A stretch of 64,000 nucleotides of DNA. It comes from Roseimaritima multifibrata (lineage in GTDB: Bacteria > Planctomycetota > Planctomycetia > Pirellulales > Pirellulaceae). A program made the translations under genes and the position numbers. The notes under the pieces were generated by a model. It saw nothing but the letters and a program-made list of their open reading frames with translations, ran no database searches and was not told the DNA's origin. This document shows positions 46,026 through 54,255 of the stretch, piece after piece. The stretch's first letter is position 1; each line of letters begins with the position of its first letter. The stretch spans positions 2,232,001 to 2,296,000 of the forward strand of contig NZ_CP036262.1 of the NCBI RefSeq assembly GCF_007741495.1. Reading direction: 5' to 3'.

Positions 46026-46437
46026 CTCGGGGGACGTGCGATTTATAAATGAAGTAAGTCTGGCTCCCCTCGCCCCTAAGCGAGCTCTTTGGCGCGGAAG
46101 AAATCTCTGCTAGCTCATTGCGTGATCTCTGCCTCTTTGTTTGATTTAGTGGAGCTTGCTTGGGGGAGAGGGGCTGGGGGAGAGGGGGAGATTTCCAGGC
46201 GGCGATTTTGCAGCGAAGACGCGTTTAACGCTTCGGATTCCAAGCGATTATGCAACGCCTTGCCCAACGCTGTCGGCCCCTCTCCCCCAGCCCCTCTCCC
46301 CCAAAACAAGCTTTTGAATCGTACTTAATTGAATTAGCTGGCGAACCGTTGATCCAGTATCAAACCTGTTTTAAACGAGCTTGTTTTGAGGGCGAGGGGA
46401 GCCAGACTTACTTCACCTATAAATCGCACGTCCCGAG
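46026..46437. mobile_element. MITE-like inverted-repeat element, copy 1
   Basis: The arms at about 46026-46087 and 46377-46437 are inverted copies of roughly 60 bp. The outer end reads GGGACGTGCGATTTATAA (the reverse complement closes the right end with one small change), then AAGTCTGGCTCCCCTCGCCC, which is matched exactly on the other side. A second inner pair is GGGGGAGAGGGGCTGGGGGA and its complement. No transposase is encoded, so it would be non-autonomous. It splits a unit of the 106-bp array: TCCGCCTCGG lies to its left and CGAGAGGCGGAG to its right. Confidence 0.75.
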
Positions 46438-46749
46438 AGGCGGAGCTACGAGGGGTGATCGTTCGCCAGATCGCTATCGCATTGCGGTAGCACGTAGCCG
46501 AGTCTCTCCGAGACTCGTGCTTGCGGATCTCTCCGCCTCGGAGAGGCGGAGCTACGAGGGGTGATCGTTCGCCAGATCGCTATCGCATTGCGGTGGCACG
46601 TAGCCGAGTCTCTCCGAGACTCGTGCTTGCGGATCTCTCCGCCTCGGAGAGGCGGAGCTACGAGGGGTGATCGTTCGCCAGATCGCTATCACATTGCGGT
46701 GGCACGTAGCCGAGTCTCTCCGAGACTCGTACTTGCGGATCTTTCCGCC
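46438..46749. repeat. Tandem array of a 106-bp hairpin unit
   Basis: GCATTGCGGTRGCACG starts at 46479, 46585 and 46691, an exact 106-bp period, with a further separated copy at 45968. Each unit has two strong hairpins: CGAGTCTC-TCC-GAGACTCG, and CTCCGCCTC-GGA-GAGGCGGAG. Units differ by only a few bases, so the array is recent. No spacers are present. Confidence 0.9.
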
Positions 46750-47147
46750 TCGGGGGACTTGCGATCTATAAATGAAGAAAAGTCTGGCTCCCCGCGCCCC
46801 TAAGCGAGCTCTTGGTTGCGGAAGAAATCTCTGCTAGCTCGTTGCGTGATCTCTGCCTCTTTGCTTGATTTCGTGGAGCTTGCTTGGGGGAGAGGGGCTG
46901 GGGGAGAGGGGGAGATTTCCTGGCGGCGATTTTGCAGCGAAGAGGCGGTTAAAGCCTCGGATTTCAAGCGTTTATGCCACGCCGTTCCCAACGCTGTCGG
47001 CCCCTCTCCCCCAAAACAAGCCTTTGAATCGACCTTAATTGAATTAGCTGGCGAACCGTTGATCCGGTATCAAACCTGTTTTAGGCGAGCTTGTTTTGAG
47101 GGCGTGGGGAGCCAGACTTACTTCACTCATAAGCCGGACGTCCCGAG
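46750..47147. mobile_element. MITE-like inverted-repeat element, copy 2
   Basis: This is a direct repeat of copy 1 with the same terminal and inner inverted repeats (arms about 46750-46811 and 47097-47147). It differs at scattered positions: the right inner arm has lost one CTCTCCCCCAGCCC unit. It ends 18 nt before the stop of the prolyl-isomerase gene and may serve as its 3' hairpin. Confidence 0.75.
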
Positions 47148-47164
47148 AAACTTGTGGATTGCGT

Positions 47165-48337
47165 CTAACGCTGCATCAGGGTTTCCGAGACCTGTTTGGC
47201 CATTTTGGTTTTTCCTAGGGGCCGAGCACCCTCGACGTCCTGTGGGAAGATGCTCCAGACAGGAATTTTTTTCTCCATCTCTTTGACTAGTTTCTCTTCG
47301 TCCGCTGCAATCTTCTTCCTTCGCAAGATTTCGCGGATGTCTTCTTGGACATCGGCGATCGACTGGACACCTGCCTTTCTTCTGGCGGTGACTTTGATAA
47401 TGTGAAGACCGAGCTCATCTTCGATGAATTGGCTCATTTCATTAATTGGCAGTGAGAAAATCTGTTCTTCCAGGGGCTTGGAAGCGAGCGAACCTTTTTG
47501 GGTCCAGTCGTGAACGCCGCCGGAGGAGGCAAATGGTTCCTGGGAACTTTCCTTGGCGACGGCCTGCATGTTGCCTCCGTAGAGCGCTTTGTTGCCCATT
47601 TTCGCCAATGCTGCTGCCGCCGCTTCTCTCGTTGGGAAACGATCGAACAGGACCGTCAATTGCTCCCATTTGGCGGCGGCTTTCTGTTCAAATTCTTTTG
47701 AGTTTTGGTCGTAATAGGTTTGGATTTCAAAAATCGAGACCGTTGGTTTCTGATTGACCATCTCGTTCAGGTACATCTGGCCAAGCATGCTGTCGATGAA
47801 TTCTCGTTGCTGAGCCTGCAACGAAGCCCCTTCCGAACGTAGTTTCGCATCCAGTTCGACTCTGTCGGTCGTTTCGGTCTTTTCCAGCAATTGGGGGACG
47901 CGGTTGTCGTAGAACAATTTACGAGCTCGCCCGTGCATCATCCGTTGGACTTCCGCCCTTTTGGATGCGTCTTGGGTGCTGACTTGTGAAAGGAGGAATG
48001 ATTCCGCTAGCATCTTTCCTTGGATGGCTTGCCGCAAAAGTCCACGGAGCATGTTTACGCGTCCGAATTTCTCTTCCTCTTCGGTTAGTGGCCGCCCCTG
48101 TTGCTCGACGACCATTTTTAGGCGAGCGTCGATTTTGGGCGTCAGATCCCCCATTAAGATCGGGGATTGCCCGACAACGGCGATCAGGGCTGCGGGGGAT
48201 TCGGGCAGTTCGACCTCTAACGCTTCCCGGATTGCTGATTCCGACGGCGCATTCTGAGCCGAAACGTCTGCATGGCCGAGGAGCATCGCCACGGCGAGGG
48301 TGCTGATGGAGCCCCAAGATAGGAGTGGTCGTGTCAT
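47165..48337 (-). CDS. Periplasmic parvulin-type peptidyl-prolyl isomerase (SurA/PpiC-like)
   Basis: A 390-residue exported protein with a signal peptide (LSWGSISTLAVAMLLGHADVSA). An N-terminal SurA-like helical part (ALIAVVGQSPILMGDLTPKI) and a long helical region precede a PpiC rotamase domain at about 240-340. The rotamase pattern includes AVAKESSQEPFASSGGVHDW, LEEQIFSLPINEMSQFIED and GLHIIKVTARR. It probably aids folding of outer-membrane or secreted proteins. ATG at 48337 starts the signal peptide directly; ATGs at 48352 and 48367 would add 5-10 residues. It stands alone, ending next to the element at 46750-47147. Confidence 0.87.
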   Translation of the reverse strand: MTRPLLSWGSISTLAVAMLLGHADVSAQNAPSESAIREALEVELPESPAALIAVVGQSPILMGDLTPKIDARLKMVVEQQGRPLTEEEEKFGRVNMLRGLLRQAIQGKMLAESFLLSQVSTQDASKRAEVQRMMHGRARKLFYDNRVPQLLEKTETTDRVELDAKLRSEGASLQAQQREFIDSMLGQMYLNEMVNQKPTVSIFEIQTYYDQNSKEFEQKAAAKWEQLTVLFDRFPTREAAAAALAKMGNKALYGGNMQAVAKESSQEPFASSGGVHDWTQKGSLASKPLEEQIFSLPINEMSQFIEDELGLHIIKVTARRKAGVQSIADVQEDIREILRRKKIAADEEKLVKEMEKKIPVWSIFPQDVEGARPLGKTKMAKQVSETLMQR

Positions 48338-48718
48338 AGGACGGTTCGTGGCATGGGCAGCGGGCATGGATACGCTGTCGGTAAATCGAAGGAAATTGGA
48401 TTTGTGTAAATCCTCTGTACGCCCTTTCGGGACTGGGAGGCAAGACAGAATTTGCAGCCCCTAGGGTGATCGGAGCCTCAACCCCTCGGTGGAATTGCTA
48501 AGGAAAGTGAATATTGGATGAATTTTTCAACCTTTGCGGGGGGGAATCCATTTGTGGATGGATTCTAAGTCTGCTAAGATGCCCTTCTGATCATGGGATT
48601 GGTCTCTTCTTCTCCCTAGATTCAATGCTTGGATTTACCAGTATTTTCTTCTTCCATCGATCGCAGGGTGGTTGGAGCTTTATTTGATGCGGTTTTGTTC
48701 TTTTCTAATGGTGTTCTT
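48338..48718. promoter_or_regulatory. Divergent upstream region with a hairpin at 48544-48565
   Basis: These 381 bases separate the isomerase and DUF1559 starts. GAATCCAT and ATGGATTC (48544-48551 and 48558-48565) form a perfect 8-bp stem about 150 nt before the DUF1559 ATG, possibly a protein-binding site. No clear promoter boxes were found. A frame open from 48629 continues into the DUF1559 gene but adds 30 residues ahead of the prepilin leader and is not used. Confidence 0.4.
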
Positions 48719-49711
48719 ATGTCTAAACGTCGTGGATTTACTCTTGTTGAATTGTTGGTGGTCATTGCGATCATCGGCGTGCTTGTCGGGTTGCTGCTTC
48801 CTGCAGTCCAGGCCGCTCGTGAAGCAGCCAGACGCATGCAGTGCAGCAATAATTTGAAGCAGCTGGCCTTGTCGATGCATAACTACCAAGACACTCATGG
48901 CTCGTTGCCTGCCGGTTATGTCGATTACACTCCAAAAGTTGACAACGAGGGCTACTGGTCCTGGAGTGCTCTGATTTTGCCGTTTATCGAGCAATCCAAC
49001 CTGCACGATCAGCTTCAGGTCAATAAATTGCGTCCCAGTGAGTCAATGGCTTTGTATCAGGTCGCCATGCAGGCCCCTATGGCTGCATTTCGCTGTCCTT
49101 CGGACGTGAACCCTGGCGTTCATGACGACGCGATCGCAGCTGGATATGCGATCACAAAAGTTCCAGGCGGAGGCAACTTTGGACTTCCCGTTTCGAATTA
49201 CGTCGCCAGCAATGGCACCGCGAACGTTCGTCAAAAACCGGCAACGAACATGAAACTTGGCACCAGTGGTGCCGTGGGGCCTTTCTACCGCGATAGCAAG
49301 GTGCGGCTAGAAGACATTAAAGACGGAACCAGCAACACGTTTTTGCTTGGAGAGCGTGCCTGGGAAGTTAATGGCGTCCGAACCGACGGTGGGACGGCAC
49401 TCGCCGTTCGCGATGCAAATGCCAAGGGGCCGACTGCCCAAGATGCGGATACGGGTTGGAATCAGGGGCTGGTAACGATTTTCGGTACGGTCCGTTTCGG
49501 AATCAATCCTCCTGTGACCGCATCGAATACCGAAATGCAGAACTCGTACATGAGCCTGCATCCCAGCGGTTCTCAGTTTGCTTATGCAGACGGTAGCGTG
49601 CACTTTGTCTCTGAAACGATCGCCACCAACCAACTAAGTCCGTGGTATATCGACAGTCCACTGGAAGCCCTCGTTGGGATTCGTGACGGCGTGCCTGTTA
49701 CCGGTCCATAA
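48719..49711 (+). CDS. DUF1559 (H-X9-DG) pilin-like protein
   Basis: A 330-residue DUF1559 protein. The leader is MSKRRGFTLVELLVVIAI, so prepilin cleavage is expected after Gly6. The following AVQAAREAARRMQCSNNLKQ is identical in sequence to that of the protein at 40014-41108. The C-terminal H-X9-DG motif is HPSGSQFAYADG. Middle features include a GTSNTFLLGERAW segment. ATG at 48719 gives the short basic leader typical of the family. It is followed after 52 nt by a small lipoprotein gene and then a terminator, so the two form a bicistronic unit. The role in the cell is unknown. Confidence 0.93.
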   Translation: MSKRRGFTLVELLVVIAIIGVLVGLLLPAVQAAREAARRMQCSNNLKQLALSMHNYQDTHGSLPAGYVDYTPKVDNEGYWSWSALILPFIEQSNLHDQLQVNKLRPSESMALYQVAMQAPMAAFRCPSDVNPGVHDDAIAAGYAITKVPGGGNFGLPVSNYVASNGTANVRQKPATNMKLGTSGAVGPFYRDSKVRLEDIKDGTSNTFLLGERAWEVNGVRTDGGTALAVRDANAKGPTAQDADTGWNQGLVTIFGTVRFGINPPVTASNTEMQNSYMSLHPSGSQFAYADGSVHFVSETIATNQLSPWYIDSPLEALVGIRDGVPVTGP

Positions 49712-49763
49712 TTTTGTTGTTGGTTGTTTTCTATTGTTTCCAGTACCTGAGAGTTTATCTTTG

Positions 49764-50171
49764 ATGTTGAAATTTGTACCGTGTTTGTTTTGTCTTGCTG
49801 CACTTGTGCTTAGCGGGTGTGGAGACGGAGTTGACAATTCTGCGGTTTCCGGAACGGTTACGTTGGACGGGGCCCCTCTGGAAGGGGCGGTTGTCGAATT
49901 TCAGCCGACAGACGGTCGCTCTTCCGTTGGAGTTACCGACGCCGAAGGGAACTATACGCTTCAGTTAACCGCGTCTATTAGTGGCGCGATTATCGGTGAC
50001 CACAAAGTCACCATTACCACGGCCCGAGCCGCCTCTGGTGGCGAAGGAAGTGATCCGTTGGTGGAAGCACGCGAAGAGCTTTTGCCAGCGAAATACAACG
50101 AGGCGACCGAGTTAACCGAAACGGTTGAATCGGGAAGTAATACGATTAATTTTGATTTGCAGTCCAAGTAG
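49764..50171 (+). CDS. Lipoprotein with carboxypeptidase-regulatory-like domain
   Basis: A 135-residue protein with a lipoprotein signal, MLKFVPCLFCLAALVLSGC (lipobox LSGC, lipidated Cys19). The mature part (AVSGTVTLDGAPLEGAVVEF, GVTDAEGNYTLQ, GDHKVTITT) is a carboxypeptidase-regulatory-like beta-sandwich, the same family as the protein at 41156-41611. ATG at 49764 begins the signal peptide; longer frames upstream are read-through of the intergenic DNA. It follows the DUF1559 gene and ends 28 nt before a strong terminator. Confidence 0.9.
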   Translation: MLKFVPCLFCLAALVLSGCGDGVDNSAVSGTVTLDGAPLEGAVVEFQPTDGRSSVGVTDAEGNYTLQLTASISGAIIGDHKVTITTARAASGGEGSDPLVEAREELLPAKYNEATELTETVESGSNTINFDLQSK

Positions 50172-50198
50172 ATACGACTGCCAATCTAATCGAAACGC

Positions 50199-50234
50199 AA
50201 AACAGGGTGCACGAAAGTGCTCCCTGTTTTCTTT
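50199..50234 (+). terminator. Rho-independent terminator after the DUF1559-lipoprotein pair
   Basis: AAAACAGGG-T-GCAC, a GAAA tetraloop, GTGC-T-CCCTGTTTT and a T-rich tail. The stem is 13 bp with one T-T mismatch. Confidence 0.9.
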
Positions 50235-50240
50235 TGGAAT

Positions 50241-50267
50241 GTCGCTCGGTTCGGTGGACCGAGCGAC
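50241..50267. repeat. REP-like hairpin
   Basis: GTCGCTCGGT and ACCGAGCGAC (10-bp perfect stem, 7-nt loop). A related copy (TCGGTT-CGGAG-AACCGA, then GCGATAATCC) is at 50825-50850, so the pair brackets the inverted-repeat element at 50310-50601. The second copy sits just past the mfd stop and could serve as its terminator. Confidence 0.65.
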
Positions 50268-50309
50268 AATCCTGTGATTGGTCGCTCCTCTGCCTTTGTG
50301 TCGGCCCTT

Positions 50310-50601
50310 GGGATGTGCGATATATAAGTTGACGGTTTGACAGCAGCTGGCACCTGCCCAGACATCCAAGCGCCACGTCCCCTCGTCGGTTTACCCGACA
50401 GGAACGCAAGATTTGAAATTAGAGGTGGTTGTCCCCACGGTTTTCGCTTCCCGTTCGGATTGCCGCTGAAAGCGGCAATCCGAACGGGAGGCGTTTTTCT
50501 AGAGCCATGCGAACTAATTTCAAATCTTGGCTTCATGCCAGGCAAGCTGGCATGGGGCCTTTTCTCCCTGCCACACTCACTACTTATTTATCGCACAACC
50601 C
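50310..50601. mobile_element. MITE-like element with nested inverted repeats
   Basis: The outer ends are GGGATGTGCGATATATAAG (50310-50328) and CTTATTTATCGCACAACCC (50583-50601), 17 of 19 matching. The middle arms are AAGATTTGAAATTAG and its exact complement (50408-50422, 50514-50528). The centre is a perfect 18-bp hairpin, CCCGTTCGGATTGCCGCT-GAA-complement (50450-50488). The outer end resembles that of the 46-kb elements (GGGACGTGCGATTTATAA). No protein is encoded. The rest of the 50172-50860 gap shows no gene. Confidence 0.65.
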
Positions 50602-50860
50602 TCGGGCCTTTTCGGCGGCACTTAGCCGGATTCTGGGGGCTTCGCCTCCGGCAGAGATTGTCTCGGCCCTTCGGGCCTGCAAAGAACGAGAGCCTTTGGC
50701 TCCGAGGAAATAGGCCCGGAGGGCCGGCACAAATCCGTGATGTCGATGCCAGCGAGGGTAACCGCAAATCCCTAACTGATAGATCGCACGTCGCCCGAGA
50801 CGAAAGCGGTCGTTCGCAACGCTTTCGGTTCGGAGAACCGAGCGATAATCCCTATGCATT

Positions 50861-53800
50861 TTATCCCAAATGCAACACCGCTCTTGCTCGTTTTAACCAC
50901 GCAACTCCGGTCGGATCGTTGGTGTCGATATCCTTAACGGGGACGTAGGCCTGCCGTTTATCGACAATGCGAACGGGCGTCTTTCCTTTGTTCTGCCGCA
51001 CCAATTGTTCCATGCGAGCGGGATCGCTGTAATTGAGGACCAGGAAGCCTTGCTTTTGGGTGATGCTGGAGATCAGCCAAATCGCCGCGTCCAAGCGTAG
51101 TTCGGCCAGCTGCAGCATTCGTTCTGCCGGAGCGGGCAGCGGCCCAAAACGATCGTGCAGTTCTTCACGGATCGCCGTGATTTGGCCAGCGCCGTCGATT
51201 CTTGCGATTCGCCGATAGAGGTCAATCTTGTGACGCATGTCCGATACGTAGCTGGGCGGAAGGTACGCCTCGACCGGCAGATCGATGTCGACTTCGGCGG
51301 ACAATTTTGGCGGCAGGTTTTGAGCTTGGCGGACAGCGTCCTCAAGTAGCTGGCAGTAAAGTTCATATCCGATCGCGGCGATGTGCCCGCTTTGCTGAGT
51401 CCCCAGAAGGTTCCCTGCACCGCGGATTTCTAGGTCGCGCATCGAAATCGCGAACCCTGCTCCCATCTGCGAGAATTCTTCGATAGCTCGCAGTCGTTTC
51501 GCCGCTTCAGGGGTAAGGAATTTGTTGCGATCGACCAGCAGGTGGCAGTAGGCTTGGTTTTTATATCGTCCTACACGCCCTCGCAATTGGTGTAGGTCTG
51601 CTAGGCCGTAGCGATCGGCCTCGTTGACGAAAATCGTATTGGCGTTGGAAATGTCCAAACCGCTTTCGATGATCGTGGTGGCCAACAGCAGATCAAATTG
51701 GCGATCGATAAAACCGACCATTACCTTTTCCAGTTCGCCTTCGGCCATTTGTCCGTGCCCCATTCCGATCCGGACTTCGGGGACGATCTGGCGGATTCGA
51801 TTCGCGATTTTCTCCATGTCGCTGATGCGATTATGGACGAAGTAAAGCTGTCCGCCGCGGTTCAGTTCGCGGACGATGGCGTCACGAATCACTTTGTCAT
51901 CCCAGCGGCCGACATTGGTTTCCACCGGCATCCGGTCTTCTGGGGGCGTTTCCAGATTGCTGATGTCGCGGACGCCGACGAGCGCCATATGAAGCGTCCG
52001 CGGGATCGGGGTTGCCGAGAGCGTTAGGACATCGACGTTGCTGTGGCGTGTTTTTAAGCGTTCCTTGACCGCGACGCCAAAGCGTTGCTCTTCATCGATA
52101 ATCACCAGGCCGAGGTTATCGAAGACAACATCTTTGGAAGCCAAGCGATGGGTCCCGATCACGATATCGACGTTCCCCGAGCGAATCCGTTTGATCGTAT
52201 CGCGTTGTTCGGCAGCGGGAACGAAGCGGCTTAATTTAGCGATGTCGAAAGGGAATTCTGCCATTCGCGTGACAAAGCTGTGGTGATGTTGTTCCGCCAG
52301 CACGGTGGTGGGGACAAGGACTGCGACTTGGAATCCGCTGTCGACCGCCTTGAAAGCGGCCCGCATCGCGACTTCCGTTTTTCCGTAACCGACGTCGCCG
52401 CAAATCAGGCGGTCCATCGGCCGCGGTTGCTGCATGTCCTCTTTTAAGGCTTCGATCGCGAGCAATTGATCGGGGGTTTCGGTGTACGGAAAGATTGCGT
52501 CGAATTGGTGTTGCCAGTGACTGTCGACGTCAAAGACCAGGCCGACACGTGAGGACCGCACGGCTTGGACCTCAAGCAGTTCCGAGGCCATGTCATGGAC
52601 GGCGGCTTCGGCTGATTTCCGGTTCTTCGCCCAAGAGACGCCGCCGATTTTTGCTAGGCGTGGGCGAGTCTTACTGCCGCCGACGTATCGCTGGATTAAA
52701 CCGATCCGAGCCGCCGGGACGTAGATCGTCGTCCCCCCAGCAAATTCGATCACTAGGTGTTCTTGCCCGTGGCCCCCTTTTTCGATCAGCTCCATTCCGC
52801 GATAGAGGCCGATACCGTGTGACAGGTGGACCACCAAATCGCTTGGCTTCAGTTGCTGGAAGCTATCGATGGGTTTTCCGCGGACGCGGGTTTTGACGCG
52901 GCGGACGGGGCTGCGATGAAACAGTTCCGCGCCGGTCAGCAGGAGGACTTCGGCGGCGGTTAAGCGAAAGCCACTGCTGAGAGAAGCCACCGTAACGGTC
53001 AGTCGACCATGCTGGGCGGCTTGGGTGGGACGTAGCAGTTCGCTAAGTCGTTCGGCTTCCGCCGCGGTATCGCCGACCACGATCACACGGTGACCTGCGG
53101 CGACGGTGTCGATCCGTTCTTGGACGTGTTCTAGGTTGCCGATAAAACTATCGACGGAACTGGTCCGAAGCGGAAAAAGGTTGTCCGCATCGCCGGGGGC
53201 CAGTTCGCAGGCCAAGCCGACGCGATGCCCGGCGAAGGATCCGACCAGTTCGGGCCAGTCCCCAAAGTGATTTTCGTTGCCCGCGCGATGAAGCAGGGTG
53301 GCTGCTGACTGTTGGCAGCGTTCAGGGTCGACGATCAGGATCGCGGCATCGGGGGAAAGGAAATCGATCAATCGGCCGGGACTGGCGATCGCGGCGCCGA
53401 CAGCGGCCAAATCGATTTCCGTTAGAACTTCCGTGCTCCGCTGGCTAGCGGGGTCAAAGCGGCGGATCGATTCGATTTCGTCGTCAAATAATTCGATGCG
53501 GACCGGCAGGGGCTGGTCGGGGGAGTAGATGTCCAGGATCCCGCCACGCTGACAAAATTCTCCCGGCAGGTCGACCGCGGTGGCGGGGTGAAATCCGGCT
53601 TCGGCCAGCCATTGACGTGTCCCTTCCAGATCGAGGGTTTGGCCAACTTTTAGGGTTCGAGTGGCGGTCGCGATCGCGTTGGGGCTGGGGACCTTTTGCA
53701 TCGCGGCGCCGACGTAGGCGGTCACGATCAACGGTTCCTTGTCTTTGCCCTCAACGGACTGCCGCATCCGTTGGAGGACCTGCAGTCGTTCGGCGAAATC

Positions 53801-54115
53801 GGCGTCGCGGATGGAGTCAGGAGCCTGCGAATTCGCGGAAAGAGGCAGGGAGCAAACGTTGGTCGCTCCGAACGCTACCAGGTCCCCCGCGACGATGTCG
53901 GCATCAACCGCCTGGGGCAGAAGCACCAGCACGGCAGGACAATGGCCGGAAATGGCCGTTGCCAAGAGAGCCCGCAAACTGTCTTGGACCCCTTCAAACC
54001 AAAGGTCGGTCCCTGGTTTCCAGTTTTTCAGCGGCGCAGCAAGCCCGGCCCCTTTCACTAAAAGTGAGGGAAGTTGCGTCAGCGAAACCTGCTGGGGGGA
54101 TGCTTTTTTGTTCAC
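50861..54115 (-). CDS. mfd: Transcription-repair coupling factor Mfd
   Basis: A 1,084-residue protein matching Mfd in length and order. The UvrB-like N-terminal part contains DLPGEFCQRGGILDIYSPD. The RNA-polymerase-interacting domain is at about 418-480 (PSDLVVHLSHGIGLYRGMEL). The RecG-like translocase has Walker A CGDVGYGKTEVAMRA near 571, Walker B IIDEEQRFGV near 674, then TLSATPIPRTLHMA, DLLLATTIIESGLDI and QLRGRVGR. The C-terminal TRCF domain follows. Mfd removes polymerase stalled at lesions and recruits UvrA. The start is GTG at 54115; an internal start would clip the UvrB-like domain. It is divergent from the oxidoreductase gene with a 140-bp gap and has repeats past its end. Confidence 0.96.
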   Translation of the reverse strand: MNKKASPQQVSLTQLPSLLVKGAGLAAPLKNWKPGTDLWFEGVQDSLRALLATAISGHCPAVLVLLPQAVDADIVAGDLVAFGATNVCSLPLSANSQAPDSIRDADFAERLQVLQRMRQSVEGKDKEPLIVTAYVGAAMQKVPSPNAIATATRTLKVGQTLDLEGTRQWLAEAGFHPATAVDLPGEFCQRGGILDIYSPDQPLPVRIELFDDEIESIRRFDPASQRSTEVLTEIDLAAVGAAIASPGRLIDFLSPDAAILIVDPERCQQSAATLLHRAGNENHFGDWPELVGSFAGHRVGLACELAPGDADNLFPLRTSSVDSFIGNLEHVQERIDTVAAGHRVIVVGDTAAEAERLSELLRPTQAAQHGRLTVTVASLSSGFRLTAAEVLLLTGAELFHRSPVRRVKTRVRGKPIDSFQQLKPSDLVVHLSHGIGLYRGMELIEKGGHGQEHLVIEFAGGTTIYVPAARIGLIQRYVGGSKTRPRLAKIGGVSWAKNRKSAEAAVHDMASELLEVQAVRSSRVGLVFDVDSHWQHQFDAIFPYTETPDQLLAIEALKEDMQQPRPMDRLICGDVGYGKTEVAMRAAFKAVDSGFQVAVLVPTTVLAEQHHHSFVTRMAEFPFDIAKLSRFVPAAEQRDTIKRIRSGNVDIVIGTHRLASKDVVFDNLGLVIIDEEQRFGVAVKERLKTRHSNVDVLTLSATPIPRTLHMALVGVRDISNLETPPEDRMPVETNVGRWDDKVIRDAIVRELNRGGQLYFVHNRISDMEKIANRIRQIVPEVRIGMGHGQMAEGELEKVMVGFIDRQFDLLLATTIIESGLDISNANTIFVNEADRYGLADLHQLRGRVGRYKNQAYCHLLVDRNKFLTPEAAKRLRAIEEFSQMGAGFAISMRDLEIRGAGNLLGTQQSGHIAAIGYELYCQLLEDAVRQAQNLPPKLSAEVDIDLPVEAYLPPSYVSDMRHKIDLYRRIARIDGAGQITAIREELHDRFGPLPAPAERMLQLAELRLDAAIWLISSITQKQGFLVLNYSDPARMEQLVRQNKGKTPVRIVDKRQAYVPVKDIDTNDPTGVAWLKRARAVLHLG

Positions 54116-54255
54116 AATCGACGCGGTTTAATGGGGGGCGTCGCGGGAGGCGAGGTCCGGGCGCCTACAAAGCGGAGACCCTGGCCCCTATATTGGCGTT
54201 TTCTGTGCGGGGTACCAAGAGCCCTGCTTCAAATCGTGAAGAAAATGAGGAAAGT

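Larger units (their letters stand above)
45924..47164. other. Repeat-filled gap: two inverted-repeat elements and a tandem array
   Basis: There is no gene between the DUF1501 and prolyl-isomerase ends. The gap holds a truncated REP-like unit (45968-46025), element copy 1 (46026-46437), about three units of a 106-bp array (46438-46749) and element copy 2 (46750-47147). The two element copies are offset by 724 bp. Confidence 0.85.

Noticed and set aside
46438-46749. CRISPR-like array or centromere-type iterons
   Set aside because: The period is 106 bp without spacers, and there is no partition or replication gene next to it.
46089-47286. Small genes with similar peptides in both inverted-repeat elements
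   Set aside because: The frames are kept only because the elements are near-identical copies. They start and stop differently, and the peptides match no family.
50337-50948. A 203-codon frame on the plus strand
   Set aside because: It crosses the hairpin element and the end of mfd, and has repeat-derived composition.
53617-54255. N-terminal extension of the Gfo/Idh/MocA protein
   Set aside because: The frame is open but antisense to mfd and unlike the family. GAGGAAAG and ATG at 54256 give the usual start.
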